NCBI RefSeq assembly: GCF_900142025.1
Contig: NZ_FQZM01000041.1
Span: forward strand, 1 to 33,237
Direction: 5' to 3'
DNA length: 33,237 nt
DNA from: Desulfofundulus thermosubterraneus DSM 16057
Lineage (GTDB): Bacteria; Bacillota; Desulfotomaculia; Desulfotomaculales; Desulfovirgulaceae
The position numbers were made by a program, and so were the translations under genes. Position 1 is the stretch's first letter. Each line of letters opens with the position of its first letter. Under the pieces are notes generated by a model. It did not search any database, was not told the DNA's origin, and saw nothing but the letters and a program-made list of their open reading frames with translations. This document shows positions 1 to 8,162 of the stretch, one piece after another.

Positions 1-409
1 GTTTATACCCCTGTGCCCAGCGGGTCAGCCCATGGTTTACTGGGGTTCAGACAAAAAGCACATGACCCTAAAGTTCCGCTGTCCCAAAGCTGCCGGTCGA
101 CAGGTGGAGTGTGAGGACCAGTGCCGGTGCAATAACCCTTACGGGCTGGTGGTAAGGTTTCGCGTAACCGATAACCCCCGCTTGTTTTCCTGCCCTCACC
201 GGGGCAGTGAAAACTGGCAGAGGCTTTACAGCCAGCGAATCTCTATCGAGCGCTGGTTTGCGATGTTAAAAGAACACCTGTATATGGACAAAATGAACCG
301 GCGGGGAATCGATAATGCTTTTACAGATGTGATGCTCTGCTTGATCACCTTCCTTGCCGGCACACTGGCCCAACTGAAAATCGAGCAGCACAGCCGTAAG
401 GCTGCTTAA
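1..409 (+). CDS. DDE transposase, C-terminal fragment (runs off left edge)
   Basis: The reading frame is open from base 2 to a TAA at 407-409, so the gene starts outside the window. The visible ~135 residues carry a Cys-containing stretch (FRCPKAAGR, CEDQCRC) followed by SIERWFAMLKEH, which looks like the region around the last acidic residue of a DDE catalytic triad, and a hydrophobic C-terminal helix. The layout (PAGQPMVYWG, NPYGLVVR, DNPRLFSCPHRGSENW, Q-R-ISIER) recalls transposases of the large IS4/IS5/IS1182-like superfamily found in Peptococcaceae. The exact IS family cannot be fixed from this fragment. No clear terminal inverted repeat could be picked out just downstream. Whether the element is intact depends on sequence outside the window. 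Confidence 0.75.
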   Translation, partial: FIPLCPAGQPMVYWGSDKKHMTLKFRCPKAAGRQVECEDQCRCNNPYGLVVRFRVTDNPRLFSCPHRGSENWQRLYSQRISIERWFAMLKEHLYMDKMNRRGIDNAFTDVMLCLITFLAGTLAQLKIEQHSRKAA

Positions 410-634
410 TTCCTGTTAGTCAAAAGAATGCCGCAAAGTGGAACCAAATTTGGAGAGGGGTGATCTGTCCTTTTTTAGCTGCCTTTTGTTGTCAGAATAA
501 GTTTTTGATCATTTTTTAGCGATAGTTCAGGGCTAATTTCCCATTTATGCTCCTCAGGAGTTATTTCTTACCAGCCTGGAACTTGAATTTTGCAGGTTAC
601 ACTAATTTCGCACATCGTATTATTATCGTTTTTT

Positions 635-725
635 TACTCACTGAACAATGATGCTCTTTCTAAGCCTGCCGTGACAAGCAGTAAATGCTGGTCTTACCAG
701 TACAGCTTTTTCAGTGAGTGCTGGG
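635..725 (+). repeat. palindromic repeat element, copy A
   Basis: The right arm CAGTGAGTGCTGGG (712-725) pairs with an imperfect left arm TACTCACTGA (635-644). Inside, TGCTCTTTCTAAGCCTGC is shared almost exactly with copy B at 8345-8441, followed by a variable hairpin and GCTTTTTCAGTGAG. It is 91 bp against 96-97 bp for the other three copies; the left arm lacks the outer CCCAGC. It does not encode a conserved peptide. Confidence 0.7.
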
Positions 726-777
726 CCTGTTCGGCTCTCGAAGAAGAGGGACAGCAGTCATCCGTACGAAAAAAACA

Positions 778-818
778 GAGCCGGTCCGAAGCGAACCGTG
801 GTGCACATCTTACGCGGA
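778..818. repeat. repeat-associated motif (GTGCACATCTTACGCGG), copy near A
   Basis: The stretch with GAGCCGG-CCGAAGC-AACCG-GGTGCACATCTTACGCGGA recurs on the other strand at 29069-29108, beside repeat copy D, and as a short form GTGCGCATCTTACGC at 27388-27402, beside copy C. On the minus strand this copy reads as a small hairpin (CGGT...ACCG) followed by CTCTGTTTTTTT, so it may act as a terminator in that direction. A one-base length difference between the two long copies argues against coding. Confidence 0.55.
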
Positions 819-893
819 GCATATGAGTGAGCGGGACTGCGGGAGAAATTCCGCGGTTAAATTTTCCTGATCATGTTTTCGTTTTTTTCGGCT

Positions 894-900
894 CATACTA
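894..900 (+). promoter_or_regulatory. candidate sigma-G/sigma-E -10 element upstream of sleB
   Basis: CATACTA at 894-900 fits the -10 hexamer of sporulation sigma factors (CATNNTA). The expected -35 region about 17 bases upstream (around 870-876) is a poor match. sleB and ypeB belong to the forespore sigma-G regulon in Bacillus, which makes the call plausible but not strong. Confidence 0.4.
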
Positions 901-935
901 AACTTACAATTTTACCAAAAAGGGGCTCGGGCACG

Positions 936-1655
936 ATGAAACTGGCGCTCGTTTCCTTCCGCCGTTCCGCTTTATTATTACTGGCCCTGGTTGTTTTGGC
1001 CACGGGGTTGGTGGTGACCGCCGGGCAATCACCGGCCCAGGAGCGCACCCTTTACTGGGGACTAAGTGGGGATGATGTGATCAGGGTGCAGCAGCGCCTG
1101 CTGGACTGGGGGTTCTATGACGGGCCGGTAGACGGCTTCTACGGCAGCAAAACCCAGCAGGCGGTGGTGGATTTTCAGCTAAACAATGGCCTTGTTCCCG
1201 ACGGCGTGGTCGGTCCAAATACCTGGGCCGCCCTGGGCTTTCCCCCGGCCCCCGCGACAGCACCACCCCCAGAACCGCCGGCGGTCTCCCGGGGAGTAAC
1301 CAACCGGGATGCGGTTTACCTGCTGGCCAGGGTTATTGAAGGGGAGGCAGCCGACGAGCCCTTTGAGGGCAAAGTGGCCGTGGGAGCGGTGATTCTGAAC
1401 CGCACCAGGAGTGCGGCCTTTCCCCACAGCTTGGCGGGAGTCATCTTTCAGCCCCATGCCTTTGAATCGGTGAGCAACGGCCAGTACAACCGCCCGGTGA
1501 GCGAGGAGTCCCTGCGGGCAGCCATGCTGGCCATGAGCGGGTGGGACCCGACGGGGGGAAGTCTTTACTTCTGGAATCCAGCCAAGCCGGTGAACCCGTG
1601 GATCTGGACCCGGAACATCGTCACCCAGATTGGCCGTCACGTATTTGCCCGCTAA
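936..1655 (+). CDS. sleB: spore cortex-lytic enzyme SleB
   Basis: 239 aa from ATG 936, with AGGGG ten bases upstream; the frame extends 21 codons further 5' but without a better start. SleB is a lytic transglycosylase that attacks muramic-delta-lactam peptidoglycan of the spore cortex during germination. Residues 11-30 form a hydrophobic signal segment, residues ~42-101 a peptidoglycan-binding repeat (DDVIRVQQRLLDWGF...GPNTWAAL), 102-117 a Pro/Ala-rich linker, and ~126-239 the hydrolase domain with ARVIEGEA (probable catalytic Glu137), VAVGAVILNR and the FESV..GQYN segment. ypeB follows within 20 bases, the standard bicistronic arrangement, as YpeB is needed to place or stabilise SleB. Confidence 0.93.
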   Translation: MKLALVSFRRSALLLLALVVLATGLVVTAGQSPAQERTLYWGLSGDDVIRVQQRLLDWGFYDGPVDGFYGSKTQQAVVDFQLNNGLVPDGVVGPNTWAALGFPPAPATAPPPEPPAVSRGVTNRDAVYLLARVIEGEAADEPFEGKVAVGAVILNRTRSAAFPHSLAGVIFQPHAFESVSNGQYNRPVSEESLRAAMLAMSGWDPTGGSLYFWNPAKPVNPWIWTRNIVTQIGRHVFAR

Positions 1656-1674
1656 AGGAGGTCGGGAGTTGACG

Positions 1675-3039
1675 ATGAACAATAAGAGGTTTTGGCTATT
1701 GCCCCTGGTGGCCGGGGTATTGCTGGTGGGCGCTTTAGGTTACTGGGGCTACCAGCAGTTCACCGTACGCCAGCGTCTGGAAACGGCTTTAAATAACAAG
1801 TACTACCGGGCCCTGTACGATCTGACGGAAAACGTCCAGAACATGGAAGTGCTGCTTTCCAAAAGCCTGGTGACCGGTACGCCGGAAGCACAAAGCACCC
1901 TTTTCATGGAGCTCTGGCAGCGGGCCATGGCGGCCCAGGCGGATTTAAACCAGCTGCCGGTGACCGATGCCCTCACCGGACGCACGTCCAAGTTCCTCAC
2001 CCAGGTGGGGGATTACGCCCATTCCCTGCTGCAGCAGGCGGCCAGGGGGCGGCTGGAGTCCGACCGGCAATGGGAAACCTTAAACCGCCTTTACCGGCAG
2101 TCCGCCGATTTAAATCTGGCCCTGCACGACCTGGAAGGCCGCATTGCCGATGGGCGGCTTTACCTGAACGAACTGGTGCGGGAAGGCAGCCGCACCCTGG
2201 GCCGGCAGGGCCCGCGCCTGGCCAACGCCAACTTCCAGACCATTGAGAAGCACATGGAGAACTTCCCCACACTGATATACGATGGCCCTTTCTCCGACCA
2301 CCTGGAAAAAAGAACGGCCCGGGGTCTCACCGGAAAGACCATTAACAGGGACGAGGCCCGCAGGCGGGCGCTGGAGCTGGTGGAAGGCAGGGATAACTAC
2401 ACGGTGGAACGGGTGGGGGAAACCCGGGGCAAAATTCCCTCTTACCTGGTGGAACTGCGCCCTCAAAACGGCGATGGGGGAGGCAATATCACCGTGGCCA
2501 TTACCCAGCAGGGCGGTCACCTGAGCTGGATGACCAACGGCCGCCAGATTGGGCGCCCCGCCTGGAGCATTGAAAAGGCCAGGCAAAAGGCCCGGCAATA
2601 CCTGGCTTCCCTGGGCTTCAACAACATGGTGGCGGTGTATCATGAGCAGCAGAACGGCGTTGCCGTATTCAACTTTGCCGCCACCCAGGACCGGGTGATC
2701 CTCTACCCGGATCAAATCAAGGTGACCGTAGCCCTGGACAACGGCCAGATCCTGGGAGTGGAGGCCTCAGGCTATTTGATGAACCACACCCGCCGCGAAC
2801 TGCCCCGCCCCCGGATTAGCCCGCAGGAAGCCCGGAAAAAGCTCAACTCCCGGCTGAAGGAGATAAAGGGCGGACGGCTGGCCCTCATCCCGGTGTCCCC
2901 GGACAAAGAAAAGCTGGCCTATGAATTTCAGGCCCGGCTGGACAGGGATCTCTTCCTGATCTACATAGACGCCGTGGACGGCAGCGAAGCCCAGGTGCTG
3001 CGGGTGGTGCGCAACCCGGAGGGCGTGTTGACGCTGTAA
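1675..3039 (+). CDS. ypeB: spore germination protein YpeB
   Basis: 454 aa from ATG 1675. AGGAGG at 1657-1662 sits 12 bases before this ATG but only 6 before TTG 1669, so the true start may be two codons earlier. An N-terminal membrane anchor (about residues 6-24) precedes a long helical region, then three PepSY-like repeats recognisable by INRDEARRRAL, WSIEKARQKAR and ISPQEARKKL. In Bacillus, YpeB sits in the inner spore membrane or cortex and is mutually dependent with SleB. The length matches the family (~450 aa). A sigma-A promoter for the next unit begins 12 bases after its stop, so no terminator separates them. Confidence 0.92.
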   Translation: MNNKRFWLLPLVAGVLLVGALGYWGYQQFTVRQRLETALNNKYYRALYDLTENVQNMEVLLSKSLVTGTPEAQSTLFMELWQRAMAAQADLNQLPVTDALTGRTSKFLTQVGDYAHSLLQQAARGRLESDRQWETLNRLYRQSADLNLALHDLEGRIADGRLYLNELVREGSRTLGRQGPRLANANFQTIEKHMENFPTLIYDGPFSDHLEKRTARGLTGKTINRDEARRRALELVEGRDNYTVERVGETRGKIPSYLVELRPQNGDGGGNITVAITQQGGHLSWMTNGRQIGRPAWSIEKARQKARQYLASLGFNNMVAVYHEQQNGVAVFNFAATQDRVILYPDQIKVTVALDNGQILGVEASGYLMNHTRRELPRPRISPQEARKKLNSRLKEIKGGRLALIPVSPDKEKLAYEFQARLDRDLFLIYIDAVDGSEAQVLRVVRNPEGVLTL

Positions 3040-3051
3040 ACCAATTACCTG

Positions 3052-3080
3052 TTGACAGCGGGGCAACCACATGCTAGTAT
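3052..3080 (+). promoter_or_regulatory. sigma-A promoter of the T-box leader
   Basis: TTGACA (3052-3057), a 17-base spacer and TAGTAT (3075-3080) form a near-consensus vegetative promoter. Transcription should begin near 3087, leaving about 300 nt of leader before the Lrp-family gene. Confidence 0.8.
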
Positions 3081-3086
3081 TTTACT

Positions 3087-3356
3087 TAACTTGATATGGC
3101 AGTAAGGCCGTGAAGGGGAAGATGGGTGCGTCAACCATGCCAGCGAGCCGGGGAGGGTGCAAGCCCGGCTGGGGAAGTGCCCGTGCCGCCCCGGAGCCGG
3201 GGACCCAAAGGTGATTCCACTCCACCGAGTATGTCCTTTCCGGCAGCCCGCCGTTACCGGGCCAGGAGGGGGTCGCCTTTTCTTGTAGGCGGCCAAATTG
3301 GGTGGTACCGCGAGACCGGGCTCTCGTCCCATTGGGGCGAGAGCCCTTTAACTTTG
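3087..3356 (+). promoter_or_regulatory. T-box riboswitch, possibly alanine-specific
   Basis: The hallmark T-box GGTGGTACCGCG is at 3301-3312. Stem I is recognisable: GGGGAAGATGGGTGC (from 3115), the distal arm AGCGAGCCGGGGAGGGTGC...GCCCGGCT, then GTGCCCGTGCCGCCCC. Pairing GGGG (3115-3118) with CCCC (3189-3192) and GGGTGC with GTGCCC leaves GTGCCG (3183-3188) as the 3' side of the specifier loop, so GCC (3185-3187, Ala) is a candidate codon; GUG (Val) cannot be excluded by eye. The bulge UGGU would pair with a tRNA ending ACCA, and bacterial tRNA-Ala has discriminator A. Uncharged tRNA would favour the antiterminator and switch on the downstream regulator and transaminase. The fold was done by eye only. 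Confidence 0.85.
3318..3355 (+). terminator. T-box intrinsic terminator
   Basis: GGGCTCTCG (3318-3326) pairs with CGAGAGCCC (3338-3346), extended inward by TCCC/GGGG around an ATT loop, and is followed by TTTAACTTT. It overlaps the 3' side of the region that forms the antiterminator, as expected for a transcriptional T-box. Confidence 0.85.
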
Positions 3357-3387
3357 AAAGACAGGCCAGCTGTAAAGGGGTGAGCAG

Positions 3388-3873
3388 GTGAATAAACTGG
3401 AACTGCTCGAGTTTCTGGAAGACAATGCCAGGCTTACACCGGAAGAAATAGCCGTCATGCTACAGACCGACCCGGGGGAGGTGCGCCGGGTCATCCAGGA
3501 GCTGGAAGAAAATAAGACCATCTTGAAGTACATAACCCTGGTGGATTGGGAAAAGGCCGGGGAAGAAAAGGTTTCCGCCCTGATCGAGGTACGCATCACG
3601 CCCCAGCGGGACGTGGGCTTTGACGCAGTGGCCCGGCGCATTAGCCGGTTCCCGGAAGTGCGCAGTGTGCGCCTGATGTCCGGAGCCTACGACCTGGCCG
3701 TATTCATCGAGGGACGCACCATGCGGGAGGTAAGCCACTTCGTGGCCACCAAGCTGGCCACCATTGAAGGGGTAGTCAGCACTACGACCCACTTCGTCCT
3801 CAAAACCTACAAGCAGGACGGGGTTATTGTGGATGATGGTGAAGAGGACCGCCGCCTGATGGTAACGCCTTAG
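3388..3873 (+). CDS. alaR: Lrp/AsnC-family transcriptional regulator (AlaR-like)
   Basis: 161 aa from GTG 3388 with AAAGGGG upstream. Residues ~1-50 form the winged-helix DNA-binding domain (LELLEFLEDNARLTPEEIA...EVRRVIQELEENK) and ~60-150 the RAM ligand-sensing domain (VSALIEVRITP..., VRSVRLMSGAYDLAV, VSTTTHFVLKTYK). The product looks like B. subtilis AlaR (YugG), and its gene likewise directly precedes an AlaT-type transaminase; the pair is 39 bases apart and surely cotranscribed from the T-box promoter. In Bacillus AlaR activates alaT. Here tRNA-responsive attenuation would add a second layer. Ligand and targets are inferred from homology. Confidence 0.85.
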   Translation: MNKLELLEFLEDNARLTPEEIAVMLQTDPGEVRRVIQELEENKTILKYITLVDWEKAGEEKVSALIEVRITPQRDVGFDAVARRISRFPEVRSVRLMSGAYDLAVFIEGRTMREVSHFVATKLATIEGVVSTTTHFVLKTYKQDGVIVDDGEEDRRLMVTP

Positions 3874-3912
3874 TTGCATTAAACTGCAAAACAAGCGGGG
3901 AGGAAAAGGCAG

Positions 3913-5169
3913 ATGAACAAAACCTGGTGCGAGCGGATTAATCCCGTGGTACGGGACATACCACCCTCGGGAATTCGCCGTTTTTTCGATATGGTGGCCG
4001 AAACCAGAGGGGTCATTTCCCTGGGCGTGGGTGAACCGGACTTTGTCACGCCCTGGCACATCCGGGAGGCCTGCATTTACTCCCTGGAGAAGGGGTACAC
4101 CATGTACACCTCCAACAGCGGCCTCCTGGAACTGCGCTGTGCCATTGCCCGGGATCTGGCCGGTACTTACGGCGTATTCTATGATCCCCGGAGCGAGATT
4201 CTGGTAACGGTGGGGGTAAGCCAGGCCCTGGACCTGGCCTTAAGGGCACTGGTTTGCCCTGGCGACGAGGTGCTGATCCCGGAGCCGTCCTACGTTTCCT
4301 ATGCCCCCACGGTGATGTTGGCCGGGGGGAAGGTGGTTTCCCTGCCCACCGGCACGGAACAGGGCTTTTGCCTGCGTGCCCACCAGGTGGAGGCGGCCAT
4401 CACGCCGCGCACCAAGCTCCTGCTGTTATGTTATCCCAACAACCCTACCGGGGCAGTGCTGGACCGGAAAACCCTGCTGGAAATTGCGGAGGTGGCCGTA
4501 GCCCACGACCTGATCGTGATCTCCGACGAGATATATGATAAGCTTACCTACGTGGGCCAGCACACCTGCGTGGCCAGCCTGCCGGGCATGAAGGAGCGCA
4601 CCGTTCTTTTAAACGGCTTTTCCAAGTCCTACGCCATGACGGGCTGGCGGGTGGGTTATGCCTGCGGCAACGCGGATTTCATTGCCGCCATGACCAAAAT
4701 CCACCAGTATACCATGCTCTGTGCGCCCATTACCGCCCAGATGGCCGCACTGGAGGCACTGAAAAACGGCCGGCCGGCCATGGAACGCATGGTCCGTGAA
4801 TACAACCGGCGCCGTCACGTGGTTCTGCATGCTTTCCGGGATATGGGGCTGCCCTGTTTTGAGCCCAAAGGGGCTTTTTACGCCTTCCCGGAAATCAGGG
4901 TTACCGGCCTGACCTCGGAGGAATTTGCCGAGGCCCTGCTCCAGGAGGAAAAGGTGGCCGTGGTGCCGGGCAATGCCTTCGGGCCAAGCGGCGAAGGTTT
5001 CGTGCGCTGTTCCTACGCCGCTTCCCTGGAGGATCTGGGTGAGGCCCTGCGGCGCATGGCCCAACTGGTGCGGCGGCTGGGTGTCCGGCCGCGGGTAATT
5101 TCCACTCCCCCAAAGTCTCACCCGCCCCGGGAAGCGGGCATGAGTGCGGCGGGCGGTGTATCCTCCTGA
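3913..5169 (+). CDS. alaT: class I/II PLP aminotransferase, alanine transaminase type
   Basis: 418 aa from ATG 3913, RBS GGGGAGG. Fold-type I aminotransferase with GIRRFFDM, VISLGVGEPDFVTP, YTMYTSNSG, CYPNNPTG (residues 173-180), VISDEIYD (Asp205 contacts PLP nitrogen) and NGFSKSYAMTGWRVGY with the Schiff-base Lys238. The pattern closely follows B. subtilis AlaT (YugH), which transfers the amino group between alanine and 2-oxoglutarate. Broad-specificity aromatic aminotransferases share these motifs, so it could also feed the aryl-pyruvate pathway that follows. The last ~25 residues (Pro/Ser-rich) extend past the usual family end. Confidence 0.85.
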   Translation: MNKTWCERINPVVRDIPPSGIRRFFDMVAETRGVISLGVGEPDFVTPWHIREACIYSLEKGYTMYTSNSGLLELRCAIARDLAGTYGVFYDPRSEILVTVGVSQALDLALRALVCPGDEVLIPEPSYVSYAPTVMLAGGKVVSLPTGTEQGFCLRAHQVEAAITPRTKLLLLCYPNNPTGAVLDRKTLLEIAEVAVAHDLIVISDEIYDKLTYVGQHTCVASLPGMKERTVLLNGFSKSYAMTGWRVGYACGNADFIAAMTKIHQYTMLCAPITAQMAALEALKNGRPAMERMVREYNRRRHVVLHAFRDMGLPCFEPKGAFYAFPEIRVTGLTSEEFAEALLQEEKVAVVPGNAFGPSGEGFVRCSYAASLEDLGEALRRMAQLVRRLGVRPRVISTPPKSHPPREAGMSAAGGVSS

Positions 5170-5230
5170 ATTGTGACTGCTTAGTAAAGCTATATTGACT
5201 GAAGATTAACCCTAAATTTTGTGCAAGTGC

Positions 5231-5264
5231 AGGAATTAATCATCCGGCGTAGAATTATTCGACA
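5231..5264 (+). promoter_or_regulatory. sigma-H-like promoter with overlapping Spo0A box
   Basis: AGGAATT (5231-5237), 14 bases, then GAATTA (5252-5257) matches the spacing and sequence of sigma-H promoters such as B. subtilis spoVG. Overlapping its -10, TTCGACA at 5258-5264 is the reverse complement of the Spo0A box core TGTCGAA. Both assignments are by pattern only. They would put the symporter and ligase genes under transition-state control. Confidence 0.55.
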
Positions 5265-5340
5265 CAGAATATTTATTGATTACAACTTGCGCCGGAACCG
5301 TATCCGGCCGAAAAAATGAAGGATGGGAGGACGGCAGGAA

Positions 5341-6861
5341 ATGAAACTTTTATTGTTATGTCTTTTTGTGGGTGTACTTATTTACAGCGGCTACAGCAGT
5401 ATGGGGCGTAACCGTACACTGGGTGATTTCTTTTTAGGCGGGCGGGCCATGGGTCCCTGGCTCTCGGCTTTCGCTTATGGCACCACCTATTTCTCGGCGG
5501 TGATTTTTATCGGCTACGCCGGCAAAGTGGGCTGGGGATTCGGTACGGCCGCCCTTTGGATTGTTTTGGGCAACACCCTGGTAGGGAGCCTGCTGGCTTG
5601 GCTGGTCCTGGCCAAGCGGACCCGGATCATGACCGCCCGGCTGGGGGCCATGACCATGCCGGAGTTTTTGGAAGCCCGTTATCAAAGCCGGGCCATGAAA
5701 ATATACGGGGCACTGGTGATTTTCCTCTTCTTGGTGCCGTATTCCGCATCCGTGTTCATGGGTTTAAGCTATTTATTCAATCAGATATTTGGCATTCCCT
5801 ATTTATATGCCGCGCTGTTGATGTGCCTTTTAACAGCCCTGTACCTGATCATGGGTGGTTACCGGGCAGTGGCCCTCACCGACGTGATTCAGGGGACGGT
5901 TATGCTGGCCGGAGTGGGCATTTTGCTCTACTATGTCCTGGGGGCCCCCCAGGTGGGGGGGCTGTTCCAGGGGTTGCAGCGGCTTGCCCAGGTTGACCCC
6001 GGGCTGGTCAGCCTGGCTGGGCCCCAGGGCCGCTGGTTACCTCTGGCCGCCCTGGTAGTTCTGACCAGCCTGGGCCCTTGGGGTCTGCCCCAAATGGTGC
6101 AAAAGTTTTATGCCATCAAGGATGAGAAAGCCATCCGCCCGGCCATGGTGGTGTCCACCCTTTTTGCGCTGGTGATTACCTTTGGGGCCTATTTCACCGG
6201 TTCCCTCACGCACCTGTTCTTTGACAAGCTGCCCGTGGATCCGGCCAGTGGCAAGCCCACTCCCGACATGCTCATGCCGGTTCTGATTCACAGCACCCTT
6301 CCCGAACTGGGAGCTGCGCTCATCCTCCTTCTGGTACTCTCGGCATCCATGTCCACCCTGGCATCACTGGTGCTGGTGAGCAGTTCGGCCATTTCCATAG
6401 ACCTGGTGCAAAGCCTGCGGCCAGGCTGGGCTAAACAATACGGCGTTTTAATCATGCGCCTGTTATGCTGCCTTTTTATTGCCCTTTCCCTGATCATCGC
6501 CCTGGTCAAGCCGGGAATCATCCTGAGCTTGATGGCCATGTCCTGGGGCACGGTGGCCGGTGCATTCCTGGCCCCCTACCTCTACGGACTGTTCTGGCGG
6601 GGTACCACACGTGCGGGGGCCTGGGCCGGTACCTTAACCGGGCTGGGCTGTTCCGTAATCCTGTCCCTTTATTACCGGCTTGATCCGGCGGTCATTCCCC
6701 TGGTGGGGTCGCTGGCCATGCTCATTCCCCTGGCGGTGGTGCCCGCGGTCAGCCTGGTTACCCGCCCCCTGCCGGCGGAGGCGGTGGCAAGGGCCTTTGG
6801 TCCGGGTGCTGCAACGGGAAGGCAGACTTTACTGAAATACAAGGAAGTGGAGAGTACATGA
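5341..6861 (+). CDS. sodium:solute symporter (SSS family)
   Basis: 506 aa from ATG 5341, chosen over ATG 5323 because GGGAGG lies 9 bases before it. About 13 hydrophobic segments; family signatures include the N-terminal GRNRTLGDFFLGGRAMGPWLSAFAYGTTYFSAV, the YLIMGGYRAVALTDVIQGTVM segment in the middle, and LLVLSASMSTLASLVLVSSSAISID in the region that forms the second sodium site. These carriers couple Na+ entry to uptake of organic acids, amino acids or vitamins. The substrate cannot be read from the sequence. Its stop overlaps the start of the CoA-ligase gene, so an aromatic acid or amino acid is a reasonable guess. Confidence 0.88.
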   Translation: MKLLLLCLFVGVLIYSGYSSMGRNRTLGDFFLGGRAMGPWLSAFAYGTTYFSAVIFIGYAGKVGWGFGTAALWIVLGNTLVGSLLAWLVLAKRTRIMTARLGAMTMPEFLEARYQSRAMKIYGALVIFLFLVPYSASVFMGLSYLFNQIFGIPYLYAALLMCLLTALYLIMGGYRAVALTDVIQGTVMLAGVGILLYYVLGAPQVGGLFQGLQRLAQVDPGLVSLAGPQGRWLPLAALVVLTSLGPWGLPQMVQKFYAIKDEKAIRPAMVVSTLFALVITFGAYFTGSLTHLFFDKLPVDPASGKPTPDMLMPVLIHSTLPELGAALILLLVLSASMSTLASLVLVSSSAISIDLVQSLRPGWAKQYGVLIMRLLCCLFIALSLIIALVKPGIILSLMAMSWGTVAGAFLAPYLYGLFWRGTTRAGAWAGTLTGLGCSVILSLYYRLDPAVIPLVGSLAMLIPLAVVPAVSLVTRPLPAEAVARAFGPGAATGRQTLLKYKEVEST

Positions 6862-8162
6862 TTTGGGATCGAAAGCATGAATGCATGGACAGGGAGGAGC
6901 TCCAGGCTCTGCAGTTGGAGCGGTTAAAGGAGACGCTGCACCGGGTTTACCGGCGGGTACCCTACTACCGCCGCCTCTTTGACGCCCACGGCGTGGTGCC
7001 GGAGGATCTGCACACTTTGGAGGATATCCAAAAATTTCCCTTTACCACCAAAGCAGCCCTGCGGGATAACTACCCGTACGGGCTCTTTGCTGTTCCGCTG
7101 AAAGAAGTGGTGCGGTTGCACGCATCCTCGGGTACCACGGGAAAGCCCATTGTGGTGGGATACACCAGAAGGGACCTGGAAACCTGGAGTGAGCTGGTGG
7201 CCCGGATTGTCACCCAGGCCGGGGTCATCAGCGAGGACGTGGTGCAGATCACATTCGGCTACGGCCTGTTTACAGGCGCTTTCGGCCTGCATTACGGGCT
7301 GGAGAGAGTGGGTGCCACCATTGTCCCCGCCTCGGTGGGCAACAGTGAAAAACAGATCATGCTGATGAAAGATTTCGGTACCACGGTGCTGGTGGGCACC
7401 CCCTCCTACGTGCTGCACCTGGGAGAAACCGCTCGTTCCATGGGTATCGACCCCACCGGCCTGAAGGTGCGCCTGGGGCTGTTTGGCGCCGAGGCCTGGA
7501 GCGAGGAAATGCGCCGGGAGCTGGAGAAGATGTGGGGCATGAAGGCCACCGACAACTACGGCCTGTCGGAAGTGATGGGACCGGGGGTGTGCGGTGAATG
7601 CACGGTGGCGCCGGGGATGCATATTGCCGAGGACCATTTCCTGGTGGAAATTGTCGATCCCGAAACCGGCGAGGCTCTAGATTACGGCCGGGAAGGGGAG
7701 GTGGTCATCACCACTCTGACCAAGGAGGCCTGCCCCGTAATCCGCTACCGCACCCGGGATATTTCCGTGATCAATCCCGAGCCCTGCCCCTGCGGGCGCA
7801 CCACCGCCCGCCTGCGCCGCATTGCCGGGCGCACAGACGACATGCTGATTATTTCCGGGGTAAATGTTTTCCCCTCTCAAATCGAAAGCGTCCTGATGGA
7901 AATCAAAGGTGTTTCACCCCACTACCAGATTGTGGTGGATAAGAAGGGTTACCTGGATTACCTGGAAGTGCAGGTGGAAATGACGGAGGAGGCCTTCACC
8001 GGAAGCTTCAAGGACCTGGAGGCCCTGGAAGAAAAAATCCGCCGTCGTCTCCAGGCGGTGCTTTCCATCAGCCCGCGGGTGCGCCTGCTGGAGCCACACT
8101 CCATCGAGCGCAGCCAGGGCAAGGCCAAACGGGTTATAGACAGGCGCCCTAAAAAGCAGTAG
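6858..8162 (+). CDS. paaK: phenylacetate-CoA ligase family enzyme
   Basis: 434 aa, with ATG overlapping the symporter stop by 4 bases (translational coupling). It belongs to the ANL superfamily: LHASSGTTGKP (residues 88-97, phosphate-binding loop), DNYGLSEVMGPGV (aryl/adenylate motif), VVITTLTKEACPVIRYRTRD, the Cys-containing PCPCGRTTARLRRIAGR and the hinge region DMLIISGVNVFPSQIESVL. Length and motifs fit PaaK-type ligases, which make aryl-acetyl-CoA from arylacetate, ATP and CoA. Beside iorAB it may act in the opposite direction, recovering ATP from aryl-acetyl-CoA, or activate acids for assimilation. The precise acyl substrate is unknown. Confidence 0.88.
   Translation: MIWDRKHECMDREELQALQLERLKETLHRVYRRVPYYRRLFDAHGVVPEDLHTLEDIQKFPFTTKAALRDNYPYGLFAVPLKEVVRLHASSGTTGKPIVVGYTRRDLETWSELVARIVTQAGVISEDVVQITFGYGLFTGAFGLHYGLERVGATIVPASVGNSEKQIMLMKDFGTTVLVGTPSYVLHLGETARSMGIDPTGLKVRLGLFGAEAWSEEMRRELEKMWGMKATDNYGLSEVMGPGVCGECTVAPGMHIAEDHFLVEIVDPETGEALDYGREGEVVITTLTKEACPVIRYRTRDISVINPEPCPCGRTTARLRRIAGRTDDMLIISGVNVFPSQIESVLMEIKGVSPHYQIVVDKKGYLDYLEVQVEMTEEAFTGSFKDLEALEEKIRRRLQAVLSISPRVRLLEPHSIERSQGKAKRVIDRRPKKQ

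Larger units (their letters stand above)
410..935. other. non-coding interval between transposase and sleB
   Basis: About 525 bases without a supported gene. The first ~200 bases are AT-rich and may hold the right end of the upstream insertion sequence. The middle holds palindromic repeat copy A (635-725), followed by the associated motif at 778-818. The last ~80 bases hold the candidate sporulation promoter of sleB. A 78-codon reading frame crosses the repeat but has no good ribosome site and is treated as spurious. Confidence 0.6.

Noticed and set aside
590-826. 78-codon + strand frame
   Set aside because: It spans repeat copy A and its associated motif, has no ribosome site, and the homologous repeat copies carry indels that break the frame.
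2110-2715. 201-codon minus-strand frame opposite ypeB
   Set aside because: Antisense shadow of a well-supported gene; composition is typical of a complementary frame.
3126-3383. 85-codon + strand frame
   Set aside because: It lies entirely within the T-box leader and terminator; codons reflect RNA structure.
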